Assembly (NCBI RefSeq): GCF_041296265.1
Contig: NC_091693.1
Location: forward strand, 16,256,001 to 16,320,000
Origin: Equus caballus
Lineage: Eukaryota > Chordata > Mammalia > Perissodactyla > Equidae
DNA: 64,000 bases
Reading direction: 5' to 3'
Shown here: positions 33,601 to 43,889 of the stretch, in pieces
Layout: every line of letters starts with the position of its first letter
How positions within the stretch are numbered: position 1 is the stretch's first letter
Translations under genes and position numbers: made by a program
The notes under the pieces: model-generated
The model's database searches: none
Seen by the model: the letters and a program-made list of their open reading frames with translations, nothing else
Told to the model about the DNA's origin: nothing

Positions 33601-36305
33601 ATGAAAAGTATTCCCATTTCAGAGTCCCCAAATCCTGGAGGCTTTACCTAAAAATTTTCAGAAGCTTCAACTATCAGCTCCCACAGATAAGCAGAGACTT
33701 GAAAGATCCGGTTGTTTCCGAGATGGGGAGAGAGAGGCCGGGAAAGAGAGAGCCTCTCCCCTCGATGCTACGATGAGTCGCAGGCGAATTCGGGAACCGG
33801 AGCCCCTGCCACCACTTCCCCTCGCCCTCGCGGGGGCCCTTGGAGAGCGAGCACAGCACCAATAGCACCCCCTGTCAGGTCCCGAGAGCTCACTTTGTTT
33901 CCGGCGCTGATTCCAATGTTTCCATACCAGGGGGGCCTATTTTTTAGGTGGGGAAACTGAGGACCCAGGAGGTGGGATGGAGGCCTGGCAGCCCCTCCCT
34001 GAGCCCCCACCTCCTCCCTGTGACGCGCTTACCTGGGTTGTCCACACCTGTCTGGATGACATCATCCAGAGTGAAGCCCGATGGAGTCTCCTTGTCGCGC
34101 AGCTTCTTGTAGATGTCAAAGGTCAGCGCCTTGGCCATGTGGTTGTTGTGCTTGCTGAGGTCCGGGTACTCCTCTTCGGGCTTGTAGTTCAGTTTGAACT
34201 TGTTGTGGGTGTTCCCGAACGGCATGGCGGCGGTGTTGGGGGCCTGGGGGGGCAGGCCAGGAGAGGGAGGTCAGCCTGTGGCCAGCAGAGACCAGCAAGG
34301 GCACAGAGCCGGGCATTGAGGGTCAGGCCTAACTTCTGCGCTGTGTGACTTGGAGCAAGAGGAAGCCCCCTCTCTGAGCTCTTGCATCTTGACAAGATGC
34401 ATCAGGAGTCTCCGGTTAGGATCTTGGCTCTGCCAAATCCTGGCAGGTGACCCTGGTCTAGTGACCTTGCTAAAGACTCAATTTCTCCAGCTGGAAAATG
34501 GAGAGGGGAACCCCTTGGGCCAGAGTAGTCATCGCGGTATGAATAAGAGTATGGGTTCTGGAATCAAACACCCTGGGTTTGAGTTCCAGCTCTGCCATTT
34601 ACAACAAGCTGTGTGACCTTAGGCAAGTTGCTTAACCTCTCTGTGCCTCGAATTACTCATCTGTAAAATGGGGATCGTGAGAGCACTCAGCTCATGGAGG
34701 TGCTGGAAGGATTAAACGAGTTAATTATATAAAGCGCTTGGAATAGTGCCTGGCACACAATAAGCATTATTTTGCTCAGCCGTTATTATTATTATCATCA
34801 TCATCGTTATTTTCAAGGTCTCTGTGAGGAGCTGGAGAGAAGGTGGACGGTGTTGATGGGAATGAGTGTGTGACCAGAGAGGGGACAGCCTCTCCGCCAC
34901 GGTTCTTGGGTGCTCAGTCAAAGAGATGAGGAGCAGCGTGGAAGGGAGGGCCAGGCGCCTGACCTCACTCGTTTTGCTGACAACTCTCCCGCAGGGCTCA
35001 GGTGAGAAGAAAAGCTCAGCCTCTGGGGTCGACAGGGCTGGGTTCCAATCCCACCCATGCTGTTTCCCTGCTGTGTGATCCTAGTCCGGTGGCTCAGCCT
35101 CTCTGAGCCTCTGTCTCCTGTGAACTGAGCCTTCCCCTTGGGATTCCCAGGCGGATTCTTCGAATTCAGGCACAGGTCCCGGCATGGGACTGGGAACTGG
35201 TACCCAGAAGGGATGGCTGCCGTTCTTGTTATTATTTTTATTTGCAAGACCCAGGAGGGAGGAGGGACCCTTCAGCGGTGGTGCTGGGGGGGGGACCCTC
35301 TCTCCCGGCTCCAGGAGTGGGAAGCGGGGAGGATGATGGGAAGGAGATGGGGACCCAGGCAGAGGCCTCAGGCCGTGGGGGATGGGGACCACGAAGCCCT
35401 GTGAAGCCGCTGTCCAGGGCCTGGGTTTATTTTTAGCAGCTGGCAGGCTCCTCCCCGCCAGCTGCCGCCCCCCAAACCCGCTGCCCACATTCCAGGGGCT
35501 CAGCTTGCACCAGCTCAGCAGGCCGGAGACAGGTGGGCCAGGACGGCAGGGCGGACATGCATCCAGGCCCTGGGGCTCAAGGGCTCCCAGCCCAGAAAGA
35601 CCCCTTCGCAGGGCGTCCCCACCCCCACCCCCAGGAAAGGGCCCTGAGCCCAGGAGACACGAGCAGAAATAGCCCCAGAGCCACACACGCTCACATCCCC
35701 CCAGATGCGATCTGGGACCCCCAGATCAAACCACAAAGTCACAGCCACACACCCCCGGGCTCTGGGACACATGCAGGATACAGGCACTCCCGGGGACCAC
35801 GGAAAGTCAGACACAAGGTCGCACTGCTGTGGGACACAACAGGGACCCACAGGGTTGAAACCCCAAAGAACCCACAGCGCCCGCCCTTGTGGACCGGGAC
35901 GGGTGAGGCGCAGGCGCCTCGCACGTCTGGTGGCAGCCCGTTTCTGGAGACAAAGCGTCAGGAACAAGGCCAGGCCCGCAGCCCCTGCAGGGGATGACAG
36001 CTGGCAGCTGTCAAGACTCCTTTGTCTCTGGGGTCCCTCCCCAGGACCCTGGGCTGCAGAGGTCGCGAGCCCCAGCGGGAGGCTCGCAGGTGGAGGGGAC
36101 GCCCAGACGAGAGGTCCATCTTCCTGCACACCTGTATGCAGGAGGACGTCGGGCGGATGCCCGAGACCCCTGCCAGAGCCGGGCAGGTCTCTGGCCCCCA
36201 TGGACACCCCCACTCCGGCCCCCACCCGGAGTCCCACCGCAGGCGGTACCTGGCTGGGCTGTGCTGAACGGGGCTGTCTCTATCCTGGAAGGTGACACTG
36301 ACCCG
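27090..36305 (-). CDS. CKM: CKM, creatine kinase M-type (complete gene)
   Basis: Muscle cytosolic creatine kinase: MgATP + creatine <=> ADP + phosphocreatine, at the sarcomeric M-line and in the cytosol. Seven coding exons join in perfect phase to 1146 bp, 381 residues plus stop, the family's usual length. Seen: N-terminal [20 protein letters not shown], the ATP-guanido kinase signature around [14 protein letters not shown] with the reactive Cys283, and the C-terminal [12 protein letters not shown]. The ATG at 34223-34225 has a good context (GCCGCCATG). Exon 1 is noncoding, downstream of a TATA box. The upstream enhancer and an intron 1 enhancer carry the known muscle sites (listed separately). 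Large introns hold a GC-box minisatellite and simple repeats. No coding defect is seen. Confidence 0.97.
27107..27112 (-). terminator. CKM: CKM polyadenylation signal
   Basis: AATAAA on the minus strand (TTTATT on plus), about 335 bp after the stop. Confidence 0.8.
27710..28050. repeat. L2/MIR patches in CKM intron 7
   Basis: TTGAGTGCCTACTGTGTAAC, then GATGGGAAACTGAGGCCCC. Confidence 0.55.
28151..28340 (-). CDS. CKM: CKM exon 7
   Basis: 190 bp, residues 260-322 plus one base. It contains [20 protein letters not shown] with the active-site Cys283. Confidence 0.96.
28613..29185 (+). repeat. Seven-copy 75-76-bp GC-box minisatellite in CKM intron 6
   Basis: Unit starts (GCGGGGCTTGGGCAT) at 28656, 28731, 28806, 28882, 28958, 29033 and 29109. 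Each unit has two GGGGCGGGGC boxes. It ends about 30 bp from exon 6. Confidence 0.95.
29214..29337 (-). CDS. CKM: CKM exon 6
   Basis: 124 bp, residues 219-259 ([20 protein letters not shown]...FCVGLQK). A GC-box minisatellite begins within 100 bp downstream, in intron 6. Confidence 0.96.
29540..29925. repeat. Degenerate GAATCT-rich stretch
   Basis: Many near-copies of GAATCT, AAATCTT and GGATCT at irregular spacing. No family recognised. Confidence 0.4.
29945..30195 (-). repeat. MIR SINE
   Basis: Reversed MIR: AGGAGGAAACTGGGGCAGAG, CCAAGGTCACACAGCTGCTA. Confidence 0.85.
30395..30566 (-). CDS. CKM: CKM exon 5
   Basis: 172 bp, residues 161-217 plus two bases ([20 protein letters not shown]...[11 protein letters not shown]). 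Confidence 0.96.
30915..31115. repeat. AT-rich simple repeat
   Basis: TATA/ATACTA runs in CKM intron 4. The region 31115-31400 is AT-rich and unclassified, ending in a poly-T run at 31401-31420. Confidence 0.85.
31480..32105 (+). repeat. L2 LINE with 3' tail
   Basis: L2 text (CTCAGCAGCCAGAGGGATCC; GGCACTTGCTGTTCCACCTG; TCCCCACACAGGGCC) ending in a GATGAATGGATG tail. Confidence 0.75.
32105..32325 (+). repeat. (GGAT)n / GCATGGAT microsatellite
   Basis: About 220 bp of GATGGATG and GCATGCATG units, grown out of the L2 tail. Confidence 0.95.
32560..32692 (-). CDS. CKM: CKM exon 4
   Basis: 133 bp, residues 117-160 plus one base ([20 protein letters not shown]...[10 protein letters not shown]). 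It includes nucleotide-binding SSRVRTGR. Confidence 0.96.
32800..33115 (+). repeat. Pyrimidine-rich TCTCTG tract in CKM intron 3
   Basis: CTCTGTCTCTCTCCATCTC-like text fills most of the intron between exons 3 and 4; the CKM strand is GAGA-rich. Confidence 0.9.
33163..33317 (-). CDS. CKM: CKM exon 3
   Basis: 155 bp, residues 65-116 ([20 protein letters not shown]...DLNHENLK). The donor AAG|GTCGGC is weak at +3 and +4. Confidence 0.96.
33395..33437 (+). repeat. (GT)n microsatellite
   Basis: TGTGTGCGTGCACGCACGAG followed by uninterrupted GT in CKM intron 2. Confidence 0.9.
34033..34243 (-). CDS. CKM: CKM exon 2 (start codon at 34223-34225)
   Basis: 18 bp of 5' UTR and 193 coding bases, residues 1-64 plus one base. 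Acceptor CCCCCCCAG; donor CCAG|GTAAGC. Confidence 0.95.
34540..35120 (+). repeat. Two MIR SINEs in CKM intron 1
   Basis: First copy (34540-34790): TGTGACCTTAGGCAAGTTGC. Second (about 35005-35120): GGTTCCAATCCCACCC and CTCTCTGAGCCTCTGTC. Confidence 0.75.
35427..35493 (-). promoter_or_regulatory. CKM: CKM intron 1 enhancer cluster (paired E-boxes and MEF2)
   Basis: MEF2 site CTAAAAATAA (35427-35436) abuts E-box CAGCTG (35437-35442). A second CAGCTG lies 22 bp away (35459-35464), and a TEAD/MCAT motif CATTCC at 35488-35493. It lies about 0.9 kb inside the gene, where mouse Ckm has its small intronic enhancer. Function is inferred. Confidence 0.75.
36250..36305 (-). other. CKM: CKM exon 1 (noncoding, inferred)
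   Basis: Inferred from the TATA box about 30 bp upstream and a good donor CAGCCAG|GTACCG at its end. It holds no ATG leading into the CKM frame. The start site is approximate. Confidence 0.65.
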
Positions 36306-36329
36306 AAGGATGGGCCTCCAGCCCTGGCC

Positions 36330-36336
36330 TTATATA
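36330..36336 (-). promoter_or_regulatory. CKM: CKM TATA box
   Basis: TATATAA on the minus strand, with a CCAAT motif (plus ATTGG, 36356-36360) just upstream and E-boxes CAGCTG at 36399-36404 and 36563-36568. This is a classic muscle promoter layout. Confidence 0.75.
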
Positions 36337-37027
36337 GGGGGGGCCGGGCTGTGCTATTGGCTGGGAGGGGCTGCCCCCAGGGAGGGGGCCCCCGAGAGCA
36401 GCTGAGCTGCCCCCCCGGTTCCCTGGGCACCGGGCCCATCCTGGACCCAGGCATGCCTTGCGTCCAGCCCCATGGCCTTGTATGGGCTGCCCCAGGGGCT
36501 GGGCCCTGGCCACCCCCTCCAAGCTGATCCCCCGACCAAGTGCTGAGTTTGGCTGGCGGGGACAGCTGGCCCCCAGTCAGGGACACGAGACAGTGGCAAG
36601 AAATGTCCCAGGCACGTACAGGCCTCTCTTCGGCCAGGGTGGCCTTGACCCTGGGAAATGGCAGTGTGTCCTGGGCCCTGCACGTGGGGAAACCTCGCAA
36701 TGGCCCCAGGAGAGCCAGGAATCTGGATTTCCAGAAGAGGAAACAGACGTCCAGAGAGGCCGTGACTTGCCCGCTGTCACCCGACTATAGGGAGCATATG
36801 ACCAAAGCAGGAGTGGGAATTCAGGGCAGGCTGACCCCAGAAGCCTGTGCCTGGATGCACTTTCCTCCTGGGGAGTGAGGTGGGGGAAACTGAGGCTGGG
36901 CGGAGCGGAGGAGATTCCAACTCAAGGCCGGGGTGGGAGGCGGTGGTCGCCATCCCGCTGCAGTCCCCGTCCCTCCGGGAGGTTTCCGCTCTGGAGGGGA
37001 CGCCCCGGGGACTCTGCCGGGAACCGG

Positions 37028-37200
37028 GGTTATTTTTAGAGCGCGCGCTGCGCTGTCTCCTCTGCCGGAGGCCGAGCCCCGCGGGATGGGGGCGGGATGG
37101 GGGGCGCGGGGGCAGGTGTCGGGGGAGGGGTCGCCACGTGTCCGGGTTAATTATAACCGGCCGGCTCGGGTGTCCCCGGCCTCGCCTCCTTACAAGGGCA
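37028..37200 (-). promoter_or_regulatory. CKM: CKM upstream muscle enhancer
   Basis: About 725-890 bp upstream of the inferred start. Read on the CKM strand, the sites run in the same order as the mouse MCK enhancer: CArG box CCTTGTAAGG (37188-37197, SRF), Six/Trex-like ACACCCGAG (37166-37174), AT-rich TTATAATTAA (37147-37156), left E-box (37135-37140, here CACGTG), right E-box CACCTG (37113-37118), and MEF2 site CTAAAAATAA (37030-37039). The site set is seen directly; function is inferred from the family. Confidence 0.9.
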
Positions 37201-37734
37201 GCCGCGGGCCCGGGAGGCGCCGGGCGCGCAGGGCAAGGGGGCTGGGCGGCGACTCGGGCGGAGCAGGAGCTACGGGCGCCTCGAGTGTGTGACCGAGTGT
37301 GTGACCAGGGGGGACCTCAAGGGCTGAAGAGGGGATTCGGTGAAAGGGGGGCCTACAGGAAGCTGCGTCCTCCGCCTGGAAGGCGCCAAGATTTCAGGAC
37401 GAGCGAGCCCAGGGAGCCCCCAGGATTGCAACCTAGAACAGAAAGCTCCTTTCCCTCTGGGGGTCCTCGCTCCTCCCTGGGTCTCCATCTTTTCTGGTGC
37501 CTCCCGGGTCTCCCCCATTTCTTCCCAGGCAAGTGGGGGCTGACCTGGGGAAACGGGGCTCTCTCTGCTAGAATCTCCCTAGACTCCTGGTGGGGAGGGG
37601 GACGCGGAGGAAACTTCTCCTTGGGGCCCAGCGCCTGAGCTCTCCACCCACCTGTCCCTTCCCGGCAAGGTCAGAGTGGCAAAGTTCTCCTTCACGGTTA
37701 GGGAAGCTGAGGCAGGGATAACTAAAAGGAGTTG

Positions 37735-38260
37735 GTCTGGAATCATAATGCATTTACCATTTCACCAATTTTTTATTAAGCACTTACTGGGGACACAGCA
37801 GAACTCACCCCAAGCCACCGTATGCTGTGATGTCGGGGGCCATAAGGGCTTTGAAGGAAAATGAAAGAGGGTGACAGATGAGTGATGGCACAGCAGGGGA
37901 GGTCAGGTCAGGCCTCCGTGGGGAGGTGACATCTGAGCAGAGACCTGAAGGAGAGGAGGGAGCCAGCCATCTGGGGATATGGAAGGGGAACAGCAGGTGC
38001 AAAGGCCCTGAGGTGGGTGTGGCTTGGCATATCTGAGAGACAGGGAGGAGGCTGGAGGACTGGAGCAGATGGGGCAGAGGAGAGAGCAGGAGGAAGATGA
38101 GGATGGAAGGGGGACAGGAGGAGTTTCCATGCCTCTGTGGGTGGGATAGGAGCCCCTGAGTGTTGTCAGCAGGGGAGAGACCTGGTGGGTGGCACAGCCG
38201 GGCCCCCTGGACCCCTAAGAAGCCCTTGTGGGGACGTTTGACATTCTTTCTGGCCACACA
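37735..38260 (-). repeat. L2 LINE fragment
   Basis: TTTTATTAAGCACTTACTGG, GGTGACATCTGAGCAGAG and GTGCAAAGGCCCTGAGG are reversed L2 blocks. From 38266 to 38640 an unassigned old repeat follows (CCATTTCCCAGGATCC). Confidence 0.6.
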
Positions 38261-38689
38261 GTGTCAGAAGCCCTTTCTGTGTTTGGGGCGTTCCCACCTG
38301 ATGACAGCCTCCTTTGAAGAAGCCAACAATGTCAAAAACTCCATTTCCCAGGATCCTTTGCAGCAACAGTCCAGTCATGTGATCAGGGTGAGCCAATCAA
38401 ACACTCCAGCAGGACCCTGCGTCCTGAGCTCTACCCGCCTTATCTTCTTTGAGTCTCATAGGAAGAATTGGTGTTGGGGAGCAGGATGACCCCCATCGTA
38501 CATCTTTCAGCCCCCTCCCCAGAGCCCGTCAGTCTCCAAGGCCTGTCCATCCCTCCTCCTACCCTCCATCTCCTCCGAATTCTCTCCTGCCCTGGTCTTG
38601 CCCCCTCCCACCTACAGAACCATGCTCCCTGGACGTGCTAGCAGAAGGTTAGCAGGGACACTGATTGGCCACTCTGCAGTCCCCACCAC

Positions 38690-39000
38690 AATAGTTGACT
38701 CTTATGGAGCGCTCCTATATGTCAAGTGCTATGCTAAGTACTTTACATATATTAACTCATTTAACACTCCTGACAATGAGGCTCAGAGAGGTCAGGTCAC
38801 TTACCCAAAGTCACACAGCTGGGAAGTAGCAGAACAAGACTGGACCAGATCATCAGTCCCTGAGCTTGTATTCGTAACCTCTTCCTGATCCCACCTCTTC
38901 GTGCTGAAGCCCCATTTTACAGAAGGTGGACACTGAGGCTGCAAGAAGGCAAGGGAGTCACCCAAGCTCACAGCCAGTATTCTGGAATTCCAGAGTCTGT
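38690..39000 (-). repeat. MIR SINEs
   Basis: CTATGCTAAGTACTTTACAT, then CCAAAGTCACACAGCTGGGA; a second patch follows at about 38905. Confidence 0.75.
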
Positions 39001-39639
39001 ACTCTTTTCCCTTCACCCCCAAGGTCCTGGCATTGCAGAGCAACTCTGCTCCCAAACTCTCCCTTTTTCCTACCACCTCCCCTGTCCCTGTCCCTCCTCT
39101 GGGGATGGGGCTGCCACCTCCAGGAGAGAGTCTGGGAGGTGGCACTCCATCCTCATGGCCCACCACCCCAGAACTCTCTCCTCATCCAACCCCAAAATTC
39201 CTCTCCCAGTCCTTGTGGTCTATGATGCCAAGTGATTCAGGGAAGATGAGTTGTAAATCACAGTCAGCCCCAGAACCAGAGCCTTAAGGACCTGCCCACT
39301 GCTTCTTGTTCCCTGACAGCAAGGCCAGGCCTGCTGCAGCCCTGTAACCAACTGGACGTCAGGCCCATGTGGTGGTGGGGCCGTGGAAGACAGGCAAATG
39401 AGATAATCTTTCATGACTCCCCTTCCGTCCTGCCCAGTCCCTCCAAATCCATTGTTATGCATTTGGCTATATGTTTTCCTCTAGGTGCTGCTTTAGCTGC
39501 ATCTCAGTTTTGTTTTGTTTTGTTTTTTGGTTGTTTGTTTTCACTTTCTGTTAACATTTCAAATTTACTCTTTACATTGAAAATGTTATATTTGGAGCAT
39601 TTGGATGATCACATTCATTCATGTTTTAGTTTCTTAAAT

Positions 39640-39960
39640 TTACCTTTTTGTCGAGGTATAACTTACATTCAGCAAAGTGCCCAATGAGAACAATGAACTT
39701 TTATATATGTGTCCATCTGAGTAAGCTTCACCAGGACCAAGCACCTGGACAGCTCTCTCATGCCCCCTCCCACTCAGTGTCCCCTCTCTTCTCCAAAGGG
39801 ACCCCTATCCTCGCTTTTAACACCATAGATCAGTCTTGCCTGTGATTCAACTTCGTGTAAATAGAATCACACAGGCTGTCCTCTCTTCTGTCTGACTTCT
39901 TCTGCTCAACATTCCGTCTACTGAGATTTGTTCGCATGGTCACAGGCAGCAAGAGAGTGT
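39640..39960 (-). repeat. L1 LINE 3' end
   Basis: GTCGAGGTATAACTTACATT ... AAATAGAATCACACAGGC ... TCAACATTCCGTCTACTGAG: reversed L1 3' end. Confidence 0.7.
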
Positions 39961-40177
39961 TTTTAGTAGGTTTTTCTATAGAGCAGTCTGATGACTGGTC
40001 ACTTCTAAATATTTTCTAGTTTCTGTTCTCATTTCTTCTTTGTCTGATGAGTGGCTTTTAAAAAATCTTTTTATGTATGAATGGACAAAAGATGAGATGT
40101 CACCTAATGGGATAATATGTAGCTGTGAAAAGGGGAAAAAGCTAATCTATATGTAGTGCTCTGGAATAATTGCTAAG

Positions 40178-40475
40178 AGCCTGAGTCCATTCGGGCTGCA
40201 TAACACAGACAGGGTGGCCTACAAATGACAGAAATTTATTACTCACAGTTCTGGAGGCTGGAAGCCTGAGATCAAGGTGCCAGTGGGGTCGGGGGAGGCG
40301 CCTCTTCCAGATCCCAGACTTCCTCTATCCTCACGTGTCAGAAGGGACAGGGGAGCTTTTTGTGATCTCTTTTATAAAAGCATCAATCCCACTCGTGAGG
40401 GGTCCACCTTCGGGACCTTGTCACCTCCCAGAAGCCCCTCATACTCACTGAACCTAATGACAGTTTCGGCTCTCC
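40178..40475 (-). mobile_element. Solo LTR of ERVL-MaLR type (MLT1/MST-like fossil)
   Basis: GAGTCCATTCGGGCTGCATA at one end and TTATTACTCACAGTTCTGGA within are the reversed MaLR LTR pattern. No internal retroviral part is seen. It is old and diverged, probably from before the placental orders split. Confidence 0.7.
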
Positions 40476-40490
40476 CAGAAATGGAATCCT

Positions 40491-40724
40491 GGGGCTGGCC
40501 CCACGGCCGAGTGGTTGAGTTCACATACTCTGCTTCAACAGCCCAGGGTTTCGCCAGTTCGGATCCTGGGTGCGGACATGGCACCACTCATCAAGCCATG
40601 CTGAGGCGGCGTCCCACGTGCCACAACTAGAAGGACCCACAACTGAAAATACAACTATGTACTGGGGGGATTGAGGGAGAAAGAGTAGAAAAAATATATA
40701 AATAAATAAAGACAATTTTTAAAA
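40491..40724 (+). mobile_element. ERE-family SINE (CCACAACTAGAAGGACCC subtype)
   Basis: Head GGGCTGGCCCCACGGCCGAG; flanking duplication AAATGGAATC at 40479 and 40724. It lies next to the MaLR LTR. Confidence 0.92.
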
Positions 40725-40739
40725 AATGGAATCTTAAAC

Positions 40740-41015
40740 CCGTCCATCAGGAACCGCCTGATCAGCCCTCCCTCGGTGTCTGCTTGGCAGACCCCTGATG
40801 TCCCCTATCAGGGAAAGTGACCTGAGAGTCACCAAGCTGCCTTTTGGCCTAACACACCCTCCTTGTTCCTGCTCCCTTCTTGTAAGTCCTTCATTTTGTC
40901 CTGCTCCTCGAAGCTCCTTTCTATCGGCTAGATCAGACGCTGCTCGATTCAAATCTATTTTTGCTCAAATAAACTCTTAAAATGTTTACCGTGCCTCAGT
41001 TTATCTTTTAACAAT
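40740..41015 (+). mobile_element. Possible ERV LTR remnant (fossil, uncertain)
   Basis: LTR-like composition with TTTTTGCTCAAATAAACTCT near the end, which resembles the polyadenylation region of class I LTRs. Weak evidence only. Confidence 0.3.
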
Positions 41016-41313
41016 ATGTGGACATTGTATGGTGTGGGCCATGCAGGGGAGGTCTTTCTCATGCCGAGGCCGGGTCACAAAAGGAAATGTTCAAGGTCGA
41101 AGCTCAGAACTGGCACAGCGTCCCTGGTGCCCCTCGGCCATTGGCCAAAGCAAGTGGCATGACCACACCCAGTGTCAAGGCCGCCGTCCCCTCTCCCTCC
41201 GTGGGTAAAGATTTTTCTCATTTCTGTTTTTTTTAAATGGGCACCACGCTCACACAGCCACACACGATCCGTGCCCGTGGGATGCCTCTGGAAGGATATC
41301 AGAAATGGGTCAT

Positions 41314-41572
41314 GGGGGCCGGCCGGGTGGTGCAGCGGTTAAGTTTGCACGTTCTGCTTCTTGGCGGCCCGGGGTTCGCCGGTTATCCGAACTGTTATCC
41401 CGGCTGCGGACATGGCACCGCTTGGCAAGCCATGCTGTGGTAGGCGTCCCACGTATAAAGTAGAGGAAGATGGGCATGGATGTTAGCTCAGGGCCAGTCT
41501 TCCTCAGCAAAAAGAGGAGGATTGGCAGGAGATGTTAGCTCAGGGCTGATCTTCCTCAAAAGAAAAAGAAAG
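41314..41572 (+). mobile_element. ERE-family SINE (full length)
   Basis: GGGGCCGGCCGGGTGGTGCA head and doubled body. Duplications AAATGGGTCAT/AAAGGGGTCAT flank it. A short extra TATCCGAACTGT segment sits in the GGTTCG region. Confidence 0.95.
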
Positions 41573-41889
41573 AAAGGGGTCATCATGTTTGCTGGTGGGA
41601 GTGATGTCTAGGGACCAAGGAGAGACTAGTCTTCTGTTCTCTGTGACATTCTTTCTGACAGCGCATTACTCTGTAAATTAAACAAAGGCGGGGGAACTTT
41701 TAAAAAACTGGCCAAGAGGTGAAAATCAAAAAGGCCCCAACCCATCCGCCCGTTTTCCTGACACGGCAAACTGAGGCCCTCAGTGAGAGGACAGGAGTTT
41801 TGTTGAGTGCCTTCTTGGCTGTGGTCTGGGGCAAGGGATTCCTCCTCTCGAGCCTCAGTTTCCCCATCTTTAGTTGGGGCTAGCAATAG

Positions 41890-42560
41890 TGCCTACCTCT
41901 GGGGTCCTGTATGGACTCCGGGGCTCTGCTACTCCTTGGCTGTGTGACCTTGGATAAGTCACTTGACCTCTCTGTGCCTCATCTTCCTTACCCGTGGAAC
42001 AAGGATAATCATAGCACTGACCTCATCAGGTTGGTGTGAGGACTAATTTACAAGCCTTGGCGTAAGGCCCGTCCTGGGTAAGAACTCAGAAACTCCCGCC
42101 CTCACTGGTGCTGTGCAAAGAGCTTGGCGCAGGGCCGGCCTAAAGAAACGGCCACCTTCTGCCTTTATCTCATTTAATCCTCAACACTGTGCTATGCGAT
42201 GAGTGTGACAATCCTGGCTTAACAGACAGGGAAATACGTGCTCAGAAAATCATTGCTTGCCCCAGGTTACACGGAAAGGAAATGGCGAGACCAGGATTTG
42301 AACTCAGATCTAGCTGGCTCCGACCCCCTCCCACCGCCCCCCCCATCCCCACGGCGTGACCACCCGCTGCTCAGTGCTAAACCTTTTAAAGAGATTACTC
42401 GTTAATCCCGCAACAGCCTCGCAAAGTAGGTTACCCTTGTGAGTCCTGTTCTACAGAATAGGAACCTGAGGCCCAGAGAGGTTAGTTCCTGGCTCAAGGG
42501 TCACACAGCCAGCAAATGACGGAGCAGGGATTCGCGCCGGCTCCAGTCCCTGTGCTGCCT
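41890..42560. repeat. Three MIR SINEs
   Basis: Plus copy at about 41890-42110 (TGTGACCTTGGATAAGTCAC); minus copies at about 42155-42340 and 42360-42560 (GAGGCCCAGAGAGGTTAG). Confidence 0.75.
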
Positions 42561-42739
42561 TGTAGTAAGCCTGTGGCAGATCCAGAACCAACGTCCAGTG
42601 TCCTGAGGCCAAAACAACGCAGGAGGGGGAAGAGGAGGGACTCAGTTGCTCCCTTCTACCCCGTTCCCTAGAAATAAGCTGGAAAAGTGAGAGTGTGCAT
42701 GGTGGGTGGCGTCTTATTTTCCGACAATCAGTCAACACC

Positions 42740-43880
42740 CATTCTCCGGAGTGCCTTCTCTGTGTTCAGCCTGTGCTGCGTGGCCCTGGGGACACAGTAG
42801 CGGGTGAGACTGCCCTGGTCAGTCATCCCCTCCTCGGACTTACAGTCCAGTGCGGGAGGCAAAGCCATCCTCAAGACGCTGAGGACCCAGAGAGGGCAAG
42901 GCTGGGATGTGGGAGCCCAGGAGGCTGCAGGAGCCGGGAAGGGGCGTCTCATCCAGCCTGGGGTGGTCCAAGAGGGCTTCCCGGAGGAGGAAGCATCTGC
43001 CCTGGGGCTCGAGGAACTGATGAGTAGAGAGCAGGTCGGCGGCTGCTCTGAGGGAGGCCGAGGAGCCGCGCGGGGTCTGGGCCTGGTCCGCGGGCCGGCA
43101 GCGCCCTCTGCTGGAAGCATCCTATGTTCCTATATATCCATGTGCAGGGGCCCGGCTACCGTCAGAGTTCGGGAAAACTCGCATTGAACCGAATTCTATG
43201 CCGCGCGCCCAGCTTTAGCCGGTTTACGTTTCCAGGACTTGATTCATTCATTCAGTCATGCAACGAACATTTGTTGGGCACCTCCTTTGCGCCAGGCTCT
43301 GTTCTAGCGCTGAAGATAGAGCGCGGACCATCCAGAGCCCAGCCCTCGGGAGCGGACTTTCTAGCCTGGGAGAAGCGATAACATCACGCCATCGGTAGCT
43401 GGCATGTGCTAAGTGTTTCCTATCCATGTATGAACTCACTCAATCCTCGCCGCCTTTGACTATCTCCATTTTCCAGATTAGGAAAAGCGGGAGGCACAGA
43501 GAGGTTAAGTTCCTTGCCCAAGACCTGCACAGCCAGTCTTGAAATCAGATTTGAACCCGGAGCCACTCTTTAGCCATCACGTCACCTCGCCAAGAACGTG
43601 ACGTAACATTATAATGTGCTGTGTGACCTGAAATAACATTAGGCCCTGAAAAGTTTCGTGAACCAAATCCAGCCGAGAAATGAGGCATGTTTGGCGGCGG
43701 AGGGTGTAATTTAGAAAGGGGGCAGGCAAGGGAGGCCTCTTGGAGGAAGCGGCCTTTGAGAAGAGACCAGATAGACGACGACAGCAGGGGGCACGGCCAA
43801 GGCAAAGGCCCAGCGGCAGGTCATCGGTCTGGGAGCCAAAGTTTCCAAGATTCCGAGTTTCCAAGATTCCGGCTTCGGTT
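42740..43880 (-). repeat. L2 and MIR fragments upstream of the KLC3 CpG island
   Basis: Reversed L2 at about 42760-43030 and 43225-43375 (GAACATTTGTTGGGCACC), a MIR at 43395-43600, and L2-like GGCAAGGGAGGCCTCTTGGA near 43.73 kb. Confidence 0.65.
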
Positions 43881-43889
43881 TCAGGCCTT

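Larger units (their letters stand above)
37210..43880. other. CKM-KLC3 divergent intergenic region
   Basis: No gene is supported. It holds L2, MIR, L1, MaLR LTR and two ERE SINE copies (listed separately), and runs into the KLC3 CpG island. Confidence 0.65.

Noticed and set aside
36328-36338. A CArG box overlapping the CKM TATA box
   Set aside because: CCTTATATAGG has seven A/T bases between CC and GG instead of six, so it is read as the TATA region only.
36847-37638. 263-codon plus-strand frame
   Set aside because: It spans the CKM enhancer and GC-rich flank, with no splice logic or known domain.
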